In this document: positions 6,513-14,240 of the stretch, one piece after another
Numbering within the stretch: position 1 is the stretch's first letter
Layout: every line of letters starts with the position of its first letter
DNA from: Clostridia bacterium
GTDB lineage: Bacteria > Bacillota > Clostridia > Christensenellales > Aristaeellaceae
DNA length: 14,340 bases
NCBI GenBank assembly: GCA_017469605.1
Contig: JAFUGB010000006.1
Coordinates: 1 to 14,340, forward strand
Reading direction: 5' to 3'
The notes under the pieces: model-generated
The model's database searches: none
The model's input: the letters and a program-made list of their open reading frames with translations, nothing else
What the model was told of the DNA's origin: nothing
Program-made: the position numbers and the translations under genes

Positions 6513-8531
6513 TCACTTTCCGTGCTTCAGATGCTCCCTGCGTCTCCTGTGCTGGGGCTGGGGCTTGTCGGCGGGCTTGCTGCCCTTGAGCTCAAACAGC
6601 TTATCGCGCAGCTTGGCGGCCTTCTCAAAATCCAAATCCCCGGCGGCGGCCAGCATTTGATCCTCCAATTGCTTCATCAGATCCTGCAGTTCCTGATCGG
6701 TCATGCCGTAGCGGCGGGCATCGTCCTCGGCCTTGTCGGTGATTTCGAGCAGGGCGCGCACGGCGTTTTTCACCGATTGCGGGGTGATGCCGTGCCGCTC
6801 ATTATAGGCTTCCTGAATGGCCCTGCGGCGGTTGGTTTCATTGATGGCGTAGGTCATGCTGTCGGTGAGGCCGTCGGCATACATCAATACCCGGCCTTCG
6901 GCATTGCGGGCCGCGCGGCCGATGGTCTGTACCAGGCTGGTTTCCGAGCGCAGGAAGCCCTCCTTGTCGGCATCCAGGATGGCCACCAGCGATACTTCGG
7001 GGATATCCAGGCCCTCACGCAGCAGGTTGATGCCCACCAGCACGTCATACGCGCCCAGCCGCAGATCGCGGATCAGCTCCATGCGGTCCATCGTTTGAAT
7101 ATCGGAGTACAGGTAGCGCACCCGCACGCCGTTTTCGCGCAGGTAGTCGGTCAGGCTTTCGGCCATTTTTTTCGTCAGCGTGGTCACCAGCACGCGTTCG
7201 CCCCGGGCCACCGTTTCATTGATTTCGCCCAGCAAATCATCCACCTGGCCCGTGGCGGGGCGTACGATGATTTTGGGGTCCAGCAGGCCGGTGGGACGGA
7301 TCAATTGCTCCACAGTCTGCAGGCTGTGCGCCGCTTCATAGGGGCCGGGCGTGGCCGATACAAACAGCGTTTGGCCAATGCGGCTTTCAAACTCCTCAAA
7401 CCGCAGGGGGCGGTTGTCAAAGGCGCTGGGCAGGCGGAAGCCGTATTCCACCAGCGCCGTTTTCCTGGCCCGGTCGCCATTGAACATGGCGCGGATCTGG
7501 GGGATGGTCTGGTGGCTTTCGTCAATGAAAACAATAAAATCCTTGGGAAAATAATCCAGCAGCGTAAAGGGCGCGTCGCCGGGCTGGCGGCCGTCAAAAT
7601 ACCGGCTGTAGTTTTCAATGCCTGTGCAAAAACCGATCTCCCGCAGCATTTCTATATCATAGCGTGTGCGCTGGGCAATGCGCTCCGCCTCCAACAGCTT
7701 GCCTTCGGATTTGAATTTTTCCACCTGCTCCAGCAGGTCTTCCTCAATATGCGCGATATTCTGCTCGCGTTCCAGGCTGCTGGTGGCGTAATGGGTGGCG
7801 GGATAAATGGAAATATGCTGCAGCGTGTGCACGGCTTTGCCGGTCACCGGGTTGATCTCGCTGATCCTGTCCACCTCGTCGCCAAAAAATTCCACGCGGA
7901 TGCCGTTGTCGCTCATGCTGGCGGGCATGATCTCCACCACGTCGCCCCGTACCCGGAATGTGCCGCGGGTGAAGCTGATGTCGTTGCGGCTGAACTGAAT
8001 ATCGATCAGCCTGCGCAGCAGATGATCCCTGCCCACGTTCATTCCGGGCCGCAGGCTGATCATCTGATTGGTGTATTCGCTGGGATCGCCCATGGAATAG
8101 ATGCAGCTCACCGAGGCCACAATGATCACATCCCGCCTTTCCTGCAGGGCGGCGGTGGCGCTGTGGCGCAGGCGGTCAATTTCATCATTCACCGAGGAAT
8201 CCTTTTCAATGTACGTATCGCTGGAAGCGATGTACGCTTCCGGCTGGTAGTAGTCGTAATAAGAAACAAAGTATTCCACCGCGCTGTCCGGGAAAAAAGC
8301 CTTGAACTCCGAACAGAGCTGTGCGGCCAGCGTTTTATTGTGAGCGATCACCAGCGTGGGCCGCTGCAGCTTTTCAATGACCGAGGCCATGGTAAAGGTT
8401 TTGCCCGAGCCGGTAACGCCCAGCAGCGTCTGCGCCTTGAGCCCCTGCGTGAAGCCGTTGGCCAGGGCCTCGATGGCCTGGGGCTGATCGCCGCTGGCGC
8501 TGTAAGGCGCTTTTAAAACAAAATGACCCAT
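6513..8531 (-). CDS. uvrB: UvrABC system protein B (excinuclease subunit)
   Basis: The damage-verifying helicase-like subunit of nucleotide excision repair. It is loaded by UvrA, forms the pre-incision complex and recruits UvrC. The 672 residues match the family length. Domains in order: Walker A GVTGSGKT (38-45); the DNA-clamping beta-hairpin region with YYDYYQPEAY (91-100), then SDTYIEKDSSVNDEID; Walker B/DESH (337-340); the helicase C-terminal region with INLLREGLDIPEV and QTIGRAARN; and the C-terminal UVR domain, LEDQML to KLRDKLFEL, which contacts UvrC. The ATG at 8531 has AGGAG six bases upstream and gives the family N-terminus; an open extension to 8564 runs into the operator and is not used. 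In many Firmicutes uvrA follows uvrB directly, but here gpr follows, so uvrA must lie elsewhere. A sigma-A promoter and an SOS-like box lie upstream. Confidence 0.97.
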   Translation of the reverse strand: MGHFVLKAPYSASGDQPQAIEALANGFTQGLKAQTLLGVTGSGKTFTMASVIEKLQRPTLVIAHNKTLAAQLCSEFKAFFPDSAVEYFVSYYDYYQPEAYIASSDTYIEKDSSVNDEIDRLRHSATAALQERRDVIIVASVSCIYSMGDPSEYTNQMISLRPGMNVGRDHLLRRLIDIQFSRNDISFTRGTFRVRGDVVEIMPASMSDNGIRVEFFGDEVDRISEINPVTGKAVHTLQHISIYPATHYATSSLEREQNIAHIEEDLLEQVEKFKSEGKLLEAERIAQRTRYDIEMLREIGFCTGIENYSRYFDGRQPGDAPFTLLDYFPKDFIVFIDESHQTIPQIRAMFNGDRARKTALVEYGFRLPSAFDNRPLRFEEFESRIGQTLFVSATPGPYEAAHSLQTVEQLIRPTGLLDPKIIVRPATGQVDDLLGEINETVARGERVLVTTLTKKMAESLTDYLRENGVRVRYLYSDIQTMDRMELIRDLRLGAYDVLVGINLLREGLDIPEVSLVAILDADKEGFLRSETSLVQTIGRAARNAEGRVLMYADGLTDSMTYAINETNRRRAIQEAYNERHGITPQSVKNAVRALLEITDKAEDDARRYGMTDQELQDLMKQLEDQMLAAAGDLDFEKAAKLRDKLFELKGSKPADKPQPQHRRRREHLKHGK

Positions 8532-8547
8532 AAAAACTCCTGAAATG

Positions 8548-8561
8548 AGAATGTTTATTCG
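8548..8561. promoter_or_regulatory. LexA/DinR-type SOS box at uvrB
   Basis: The minus strand reads CGAATAAACATTCT, matching 11 of 14 positions of the Gram-positive SOS consensus CGAACRNRYGTTYC. Its core is a perfect GAAT-N4-ATTC dyad. It covers the expected transcription start, 6 bases after the -10 element, where LexA would block initiation. uvrB is a classical SOS gene in Firmicutes, which supports the call. Confidence 0.7.
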
Positions 8562-8566
8562 CATTC

Positions 8567-8595
8567 ATTGTAGCATAGCGGCCAGTATTTGACAA
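8567..8595 (-). promoter_or_regulatory. Sigma-A promoter of uvrB
   Basis: On the minus strand, TTGTCA (8595-8590) and TACAAT (8572-8567) each match 5/6 of the consensus, with the ideal 17-base spacer. The start site would fall near 8560, inside the SOS box, giving a leader of about 30 bases. Confidence 0.8.
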
Positions 8596-8768
8596 GCGTA
8601 AAGATGTGCCATCGCAGGCGCGGGTTCAGGCCGGTTTCGGGGAATATACCTGGCTTAAAACGGCTGGAAGCACGGTTTTGCGCGCTTTTTGCGGCGGAAT
8701 GAGGCGAAAATGTTGGCGCAAACTGAGGCTGTCGGTGAACACCGGCGCAGCTTTGGAGGTGCGTTGCC

Positions 8769-10022
8769 ATGCCTATTTATGCCGTTCGCACGTCGCCATC
8801 CCTGCATGGCGAGGCGCAGATCAATACGTCAAAAAACGCTGTTTTGCCTATTATGGCAGCGGCGCTCCTTTGCCATTCGCCGGTCACGCTGCACCAGGTG
8901 CCCAATCTGACCGATGTGGACAGCATGGCGGGCGTGCTGGAAGCCTGTGGGGCCAAAGTCACGCGGACAGGGCGCGATTTAACCGTGCAGGCTGATCATT
9001 TATGTTCTCCCCGGGACGCTTCCGTCATGCACAGGCTGCGCGCTTCCATTCTGGTGCTGGGCCCGCTGTGCGCCCGGGCGGGCGAGGCCGAGGTGCCGCT
9101 GCCAGGCGGATGCGCCATTGGCCAAAGGCCGGTGGATATCCACCTGCGCGGCATGCGCGCGCTGGGTGCCGAGGCCAATCAGGAAAACAACCTGGCCATC
9201 GCCCGGGGCCGGCTGACGGGCGGCAGCATCTATCTGGATTTTCCCAGCGTGGGCGCCACGGAAAACCTGATCATGGCGGCCGCGCTGGCCCAGGGCGTGA
9301 CGCGCATTGAAAACGCCGCCAAGGAGCCCGAAATTGTGGACCTGTGCGATTTCCTGATCCGCTGCGGCGCCAGAATCCTGGGGGCGGGCACGGGCACGGT
9401 GGTGGTGGACGGCGTAAGCCGGCTGAACGGCATCGAATATACGCCCATTCCCGATCGCATTGAGGCCGGTACGCTGGCCTGCGCCGCGGCCATCACAGAG
9501 GGCAGCATCCTGCTATCCGGGGCGCGCAGCGATCATCTGCGGGCGTTGCTGTTCAAGCTGCGGGAGACCGGCATGCTGGTTCAGGAGGATGCCCGCGGGC
9601 TGTGCCTGCGGGGACGCGCCAAGCGCGGCGTGGATGTGCGCACGCTGTCCTATCCGGGCTTTCCCACCGACCTGCAGGCGCCCATGATGACGGTGTGCTG
9701 CAAAACGAAGGGACAGAGCGTGTTTCTGGAAACGATTTTTGAAAACCGGTATATGCACGCCGTGGCGCTCAGCCGGATGGGAGCCGATATCCGTACCGAG
9801 GGCCGCATGGCGGTGGTGCGGGGCGGAGCGCCGCTGTATGGCTGCACCGTGGAAGCCACCGATTTGCGGGCCGGCGCCGCGCTGATGCTGGCGGGGCTCA
9901 TGGCCCAGGGGGAAACCCAGCTGGTGGACGAGGCCGGACATATCGATCGGGGCTATGAAGGATTGGATGAAAAGCTGCGGCAGTTGGGGGCGGATATTTT
10001 GCGTTCCGGCGGCACGCGTTGA
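8769..10022 (+). CDS. murA: UDP-N-acetylglucosamine 1-carboxyvinyltransferase
   Basis: Transfers enolpyruvate from PEP to UDP-GlcNAc, the first committed step of peptidoglycan synthesis, in the cytoplasm. The 417 residues match the family length. The conserved Lys22-Asn23 is in INTSKNAVLPI. The catalytic loop LPGGCAIGQRPVDIHLRG carries Cys115, so the usual fosfomycin target residue is present. The catalytic Asp301 is in FPTDLQAP (Asp305 in E. coli numbering), with DLRAGAAL (366-373) and HIDRGYE (391-397) near the C-terminus. The N-terminus, MPIYAVRTSPSLHGE, differs from the usual M-x-K-x-x-I-x-G-G opening, which may mark one of the paralogous MurA/MurZ groups; I cannot say which. GGAGGT (8755-8760) sits 8 bases before the ATG. 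The gene diverges from uvrB across a 237-base gap in which I found no convincing plus-strand promoter. Confidence 0.96.
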   Translation: MPIYAVRTSPSLHGEAQINTSKNAVLPIMAAALLCHSPVTLHQVPNLTDVDSMAGVLEACGAKVTRTGRDLTVQADHLCSPRDASVMHRLRASILVLGPLCARAGEAEVPLPGGCAIGQRPVDIHLRGMRALGAEANQENNLAIARGRLTGGSIYLDFPSVGATENLIMAAALAQGVTRIENAAKEPEIVDLCDFLIRCGARILGAGTGTVVVDGVSRLNGIEYTPIPDRIEAGTLACAAAITEGSILLSGARSDHLRALLFKLRETGMLVQEDARGLCLRGRAKRGVDVRTLSYPGFPTDLQAPMMTVCCKTKGQSVFLETIFENRYMHAVALSRMGADIRTEGRMAVVRGGAPLYGCTVEATDLRAGAALMLAGLMAQGETQLVDEAGHIDRGYEGLDEKLRQLGADILRSGGTR

Positions 10023-10047
10023 CAAGACCGGGGGCCCGGCTTATAAT
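10019..10047 (+). promoter_or_regulatory. Perfect sigma-A promoter overlapping the murA stop codon
   Basis: TTGACA (10019-10024) and TATAAT (10042-10047) are exact consensus hexamers with a 17-base spacer. The -35 includes the murA TGA (10020-10022). The spacer holds the GC-rich dyad CCGGGGGCCCGG (10028-10039). The start would be near 10054, just before the Shine-Dalgarno sequence of the membrane protein gene at 10073. Confidence 0.85.
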
Positions 10048-10072
10048 GAACCAAAGAAAGGCAGGTGGGATC

Positions 10073-10816
10073 ATGAAGGCAATCCGGATCATTTTGATCG
10101 CCGCGCTGACGGCGGCCGTGCTGCTGGCCATCTGCGCGCCCGCCCGGCTGCAGGGAATTGTGCCGGATCAGGTGATCAGCATGGCCAGCATGGAGGAATT
10201 TCCATTGCTTTCCACCTGCGGCCGGATCGCCAGGCAGCTGCTGGACGCGATCACCGGGCACCAGCAGATAACGGCGGATATTGTGGCCAACGCCCTGGGC
10301 GAGTATTTCTTTGATGAATTGATTTCGCTGGTGATGGTGGCCATGCTGACGATCCCTGTATCCATGGTGCTGGGCTTTGTGCTCTACAGGCCGCTGTACA
10401 AGGGACTGCTGGCCAAGGGACTTCTCTATATTTCGCTCAATCTGTGCAGCGTCATGATTGCCTGGATAGTTTACCGTCACGTGTATTTTCGCTATTTGAT
10501 CGAAGGGCTGATCCAGCGGTATATCACCGACGGCGCGCTGCAATTGGCCGCCAACTATATTACGCAGGTGGTTTCGGCCATTCTCGTGGGCGCGGTGGCC
10601 GTTAAGATCGCCGTGGCGGTGGTAGCCGCCCGGCTGGTGCTCAATAAGGTGATCATGCCCATCCTTGGCACGCTGATCCGTACGCTGCTGTTCGCCTTCC
10701 TGGTGGCCCAGATCATGCTGCTGCAAAACAATCCGGCCCAATGGCAGGCGCTGATCCCCATGATGCTGGTTACGCTGCTGGTCAGCGGCATCAGCGATGG
10801 GATTTTTGGAAGCTGA
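10073..10816 (+). CDS. Unrecognised multi-pass membrane protein
   Basis: I do not recognise this 247-residue protein. The N-terminus (4-22) is a hydrophobic segment after a short basic start, either a signal peptide or a first membrane helix. Residues 23-80 are more polar and would be outside if that is so. Further hydrophobic stretches lie at about 83-105, 114-134, 164-186, 193-217 and 224-242, making five or six membrane spans. There are no obvious catalytic motifs, Cys pairs or long soluble domains; the loop at 135-163 (YRHVYFRYLIEGLIQRY) is rich in aromatic and basic residues. The ATG at 10073 is preceded by AGGTGGGA; the frame stays open 18 codons upstream, but that part overlaps the promoter. 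It follows murA by 50 bases but has its own consensus promoter (10019-10047) and terminator (10836-10870), so it is probably a separate, well-expressed unit. Colicin V production (CvpA)-like proteins have similar topology, but no real match can be claimed. Confidence 0.75.
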   Translation: MKAIRIILIAALTAAVLLAICAPARLQGIVPDQVISMASMEEFPLLSTCGRIARQLLDAITGHQQITADIVANALGEYFFDELISLVMVAMLTIPVSMVLGFVLYRPLYKGLLAKGLLYISLNLCSVMIAWIVYRHVYFRYLIEGLIQRYITDGALQLAANYITQVVSAILVGAVAVKIAVAVVAARLVLNKVIMPILGTLIRTLLFAFLVAQIMLLQNNPAQWQALIPMMLVTLLVSGISDGIFGS

Positions 10817-10835
10817 AGGGGAAGGACTTTTATCG

Positions 10836-10870
10836 GCGGGCGGGAGCCTTTGTTCCGGCCCGCTTGTTTT
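10836..10870 (+). terminator. Terminator after the membrane protein gene
   Basis: GCGGGC (10836-10841) pairs with GCCCGC (10858-10863), continued past one mismatch by GGA/TCC around a loop, and is followed by TTGTTTT. It begins 20 bases after the stop codon and separates this gene from the dprA group. Confidence 0.7.
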
Positions 10871-10890
10871 ATATAAATTTTTATGAAGAC

Positions 10891-10919
10891 TTGTTTTTCA
10901 AATAAAAGTATGCTAACAT
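10891..10919 (+). promoter_or_regulatory. Possible extended -10 promoter for dprA–topA–trmFO
   Basis: TAACAT (10914-10919) is preceded by TGC, forming an extended -10 (TGnTAnnnT). A weak -35 TTGTTT (10891-10896) lies 17 bases away. The surrounding 110 bases are clearly AT-rich against the GC-rich genes, as expected of a promoter region. Confidence 0.4.
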
Positions 10920-10923
10920 ACGC

Positions 10924-10965
10924 AATGAACTTGAATGCGTTTTCCTTAAGAAAAACTCGTTCATT
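10924..10965. repeat. Nested inverted repeat upstream of dprA
   Basis: AATGAAC (10924-10930) and GTTCATT (10959-10965) are perfect outer arms. Inside them GTTTT (10939-10943) pairs with AAAAC (10952-10956) around CTTAAG. The element lies between the candidate -10 and the dprA ribosome binding site, so it would be in the leader RNA. Operator, leader hairpin or chance are all possible. Confidence 0.4.
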
Positions 10966-10998
10966 TTCATATTTGCATTGACGATGACGGGGGTATTT

Positions 10999-12105
10999 AT
11001 GCGCGCTTATACCCATGAGCAGGTATACCGCCTTGCGCTTCAGTGCGCCCATGCGCTTACCTGGCGGCAGCAGCGGATGCTGCTGGACGCCTATGGATCG
11101 GCCGAAGCCGTGCTCACGCGCATGGATCAGGGGGTTCAGGATATCGCCGGAGAGAAAGCCTATAACGAGCTGCGCCGGATCCGGAACATGGGCGCCAGGC
11201 AGCTGCTGGACCGGCTGGAGGCGGCGGGCGCCCAGGCGGTGTTCCGGGAGGATGCCGAATATCCTGTTTTGCTTCGGGAAATCGCTGATCCGCCCCATAC
11301 CCTGTTCCTGCGGGGGACGCCGGCCGCCGATGAAAGGAGCGTGGCCATTGTGGGCTCCCGACGGGATACGCGCTATGGCCGTACCCAGGCATACCGGATC
11401 GCCCGCGACCTGGCGGCTGCCGGGGTCACCGTGGTCAGCGGCCTGGCCCGGGGCATTGATACGGCCGCCCATGAGGGCGCGCTGGCCGGCGGTGGGCGCA
11501 CGGTGGCCGTTATGGGCAACGGCATCGATACGATATACCCCGAGGAGAACAGGGAGCTTGCTTGCCGGATCATCGAAAACGGCGGCGCGGTGATTACCGA
11601 GTTTCCTTTCGGCGCCGGCCCCTTGGCGTATCATTTTCCCATCCGGAACCGCATTATCAGCGGGATCAGCGCCGCGCTGCTGCTGATAGAGGGCCATGCC
11701 CGCAGCGGGACCATGATCACCGCGGGCTGCGCGGCGGATCAGGGCCGTGAGGTATTTGCGCTGCCGGGGGCGGTGGACGCGCCCGGAAGCGCCGCGCCGC
11801 TGGCGCTGCTTCGGGATGGGGCCGGTATATGTACCTGTGCTCAGGATATACTGGTAGATATGGGCTGGATGCCCGAAAAAGACCGGACGGAGGAGCAGAT
11901 CGAGCTGTCCCAGACCATGCTGGCGTCGCTGGGCGATCGCCAGCGCAGGATCGCCAGCCTTATGCTGGATGAGCCCCGGAGCTTTGAGGAGCTTGTAAAC
12001 GAATCCGGCATCGGGCCGGAGGAGCTTTCCGCCGAGCTCACACTCATGGAACTGGACGGCGTGGTGGAAGCCCGCCCGGGACGCGTGTACGCATTAAAAG
12101 CATAA
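10999..12105 (+). CDS. dprA: DNA processing protein DprA
   Basis: Binds incoming single-stranded DNA and loads RecA during natural transformation; it is also widespread in bacteria not known to be competent. The 368-residue protein has an N-terminal helical region (about 1-85), then the Rossmann-like DprA core with VAIVGSRRDTRYG (115-127), VVSGLARGIDTAAHEGAL (145-162), VMGNGIDTIYPEEN, ITEFPFG, HFPIRNRIISG (212-222) and GTMITAGCAADQGREVFALPG. A C-terminal winged-helix domain (about 300-368) ends RPGRVYALKA. The ATG at 10999 is preceded by GGGGG five bases upstream; an in-frame TTG at 10978 would add seven residues without a better site. topA starts 20 bases after the stop, so the two are likely co-transcribed, as in many Firmicutes. 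Confidence 0.95.
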   Translation: MRAYTHEQVYRLALQCAHALTWRQQRMLLDAYGSAEAVLTRMDQGVQDIAGEKAYNELRRIRNMGARQLLDRLEAAGAQAVFREDAEYPVLLREIADPPHTLFLRGTPAADERSVAIVGSRRDTRYGRTQAYRIARDLAAAGVTVVSGLARGIDTAAHEGALAGGGRTVAVMGNGIDTIYPEENRELACRIIENGGAVITEFPFGAGPLAYHFPIRNRIISGISAALLLIEGHARSGTMITAGCAADQGREVFALPGAVDAPGSAAPLALLRDGAGICTCAQDILVDMGWMPEKDRTEEQIELSQTMLASLGDRQRRIASLMLDEPRSFEELVNESGIGPEELSAELTLMELDGVVEARPGRVYALKA

Positions 12106-12125
12106 AATATCGGAGGATTTTTAAC

Positions 12126-14240
12126 GTGGCTGCTGCAAAACTTGTGATTGTGGAATCGCCTGCCAAGGCGCGCACCATTGCCAAATTTTTGGGAAAGGGC
12201 TATAAGGTGGAAGCCTCCCAGGGACATGTCCGGGATCTGCCCAAATCCCAGCTGGGGGTGGACCCGGATAAGGATTTTGAACTGAAATACATCACCATTC
12301 ACGGCAGGGGAAAGATCCTGGCCAAGATCCGCAAGGAAGCCAAGAACGCCAGCAAAATCTACCTGGCAACCGACCCGGACCGGGAAGGAGAGGCCATTTC
12401 CTGGCATCTGGCGCATACGCTGGATATGGATGTAAACGCGCCCTGCCGCATTGAATTCCATGAAATCACCAAGAAGGCCGTGACCAACGCCATTGAACAT
12501 CCCCGTACCATCGATATGGGCCTGGTGGATGCTCAGCAGGCCCGGCGTGCCCTGGACCGCCTGGTGGGCTATGAGATCAGCCCGCTTTTGTGGGCCAAGA
12601 TCAAAAAGGGCCTGTCGGCGGGCCGCGTGCAGAGCGTGGCCACCCGCATGGTGGTGGAGCGCGAGCAGGAAATTGAGGCTTTCATTCCGGAAGAGTATTG
12701 GGATATTACCGCCCATGCCGTGCTGCCGGGCGCCCGCACCCGCAAAAATACCTTCCGGGCGCGCCTGGTATCGCTGGACGGCAAAAAGGCGCAGCTGGGC
12801 AATGAACAGGAAATGCTGGCTGCCCGGGCGCGGGTGGAGGCCGCTTCCTTTCGGGTAAAGGAAATCCGCAACGGCGAAAAGAAAAAGCAGCCCGCGCCGC
12901 CCTTTATCACCTCTTCTTTGCAGCAGGAGGCCGGCCGCAAGCTGAATTTCACCACCCAAAAGACCATGCAGGTGGTACAGCAGCTCTATGAGGGCATCGA
13001 GCTGGAAAACGAGGGCATGCAGGGCCTGGTCACCTATATCCGTACCGATTCGGTGCGTGTTAGCGACGAGGCGCTGGCCGATGTCCGCGCCTATATCAGC
13101 GAAACCTACGGCGATAATTACCTGCCTGCCGAACCCAATATATATAAGGGCCGCAGCAATGCCCAGGACGCGCATGAGGCCATCCGTCCCACCGATGTGC
13201 GCCGCACGCCGGACAGCATCAAAGCCTCCCTGTACAAGGAGCAGTTCCAGCTGTACAGGCTGATCTATTCCCGCTTCCTGGCCAGCCAGATGAGCAACGC
13301 CCAGTACGATACCATGAGTATGGATATCGCGGGCGACGGCGTGGGCCTGCGCTTTTACGGTGAGCGCAAGCGCTTCGCGGGCTTTACCGGCATTTATGAG
13401 GAGAGCAGCGATGACGCCGCGGAAGCCAGCGAAAACGTGCTTCCCCAGATGAAGGAGGGCGATGCTGTCACGATCCAGACCATCGACGCCGACCAGCACT
13501 TTACCCAGCCGCCCGCCCGCTATACCGAGGCATCGCTGGTGCGTATGCTGGATGAAAAGGGCATTGGCCGTCCCTCCACCTACGCGCCAACCATTACTAC
13601 GATCATTGCCCGCGGCTATGTGACCCGGGAAAATAAACGCCTGTTTGCCACTGAGCTTGGGCGCATGGTCACGGGGGTCATGACCCAGTACTTCGGTGAT
13701 ATCGTGGATACCGAATTCACCGCCCAGATGGAGGATAAGCTGGACGCCATCGAAGCGGGCGATGTGGAATGGAAGCAGGTGCTGCGCGATTTCTATCCGC
13801 CCTTCAAGGAAACGCTGGAAAAGGCCGAGACATCCATTGAAAAGGTGGAGCTGCGGGATGAGCCCAGCGATGTGATCTGCGATAAATGCGGCGCCAATAT
13901 GGTATACCGCGTGGGCCGCTACGGCAAGTTCCTGGCCTGCCCCAATTTCCCCGATTGCCGCAATACGCTGCCGGTGTTCAACTACATCGAAGCCAAATGC
14001 CCCAAGTGCGGCGGCCGCCTGCTGGAAAAGACCAGCCGGAAAAACCGCAAATTCTATGGCTGTGAAAATTTCCCCGCCTGCGATTTTGTCAGCTGGGATT
14101 TGCCGGTGGATGACCGCTGCCCCAAGTGCGGCAGCTATATGACGCTCAAGCGCAACAGCAAGGGCGAGCAATGGCACCTGTGCGCCAATGAAACCTGCCG
14201 TCACCGGGTGGAGGTCCGGCCCGCGGAGGAAGCCGAATGA
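12126..14240 (+). CDS. topA: DNA topoisomerase I (type IA)
   Basis: Relaxes negative supercoils by passing one strand through a transient single-strand break held on a 5'-phosphotyrosine. The 704 residues begin with the Toprim domain: VIVESPAKA (Glu10) and the metal-binding TDPDREGE (Asp83, Asp85, Glu89). The DNA gate follows, with RALDRLVGYEISPLLW and GLSAGRVQSVATRM. The active site is in TYIRTDSVR (Tyr304), followed by AQDAHEAIRPTDV. KGIGRPSTYAPTI and the central domains come next. The tail has three zinc-ribbon units: CDKCG...CPNFPDC, CPKCG...CENFPAC and CPKCG...CANETC. The start is GTG at 12126, with GGAGG (12112-12116) nine bases upstream. The stop overlaps the trmFO start (ATGA), indicating translational coupling. 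Confidence 0.98.
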   Translation: MAAAKLVIVESPAKARTIAKFLGKGYKVEASQGHVRDLPKSQLGVDPDKDFELKYITIHGRGKILAKIRKEAKNASKIYLATDPDREGEAISWHLAHTLDMDVNAPCRIEFHEITKKAVTNAIEHPRTIDMGLVDAQQARRALDRLVGYEISPLLWAKIKKGLSAGRVQSVATRMVVEREQEIEAFIPEEYWDITAHAVLPGARTRKNTFRARLVSLDGKKAQLGNEQEMLAARARVEAASFRVKEIRNGEKKKQPAPPFITSSLQQEAGRKLNFTTQKTMQVVQQLYEGIELENEGMQGLVTYIRTDSVRVSDEALADVRAYISETYGDNYLPAEPNIYKGRSNAQDAHEAIRPTDVRRTPDSIKASLYKEQFQLYRLIYSRFLASQMSNAQYDTMSMDIAGDGVGLRFYGERKRFAGFTGIYEESSDDAAEASENVLPQMKEGDAVTIQTIDADQHFTQPPARYTEASLVRMLDEKGIGRPSTYAPTITTIIARGYVTRENKRLFATELGRMVTGVMTQYFGDIVDTEFTAQMEDKLDAIEAGDVEWKQVLRDFYPPFKETLEKAETSIEKVELRDEPSDVICDKCGANMVYRVGRYGKFLACPNFPDCRNTLPVFNYIEAKCPKCGGRLLEKTSRKNRKFYGCENFPACDFVSWDLPVDDRCPKCGSYMTLKRNSKGEQWHLCANETCRHRVEVRPAEEAE

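Noticed and set aside
8589..8617. Plus-strand TTGACA (8589-8594) as a -35 for murA
   Set aside because: No -10-like hexamer lies 15-19 bases downstream; the match arises because the minus-strand -35 of uvrB shares these bases.
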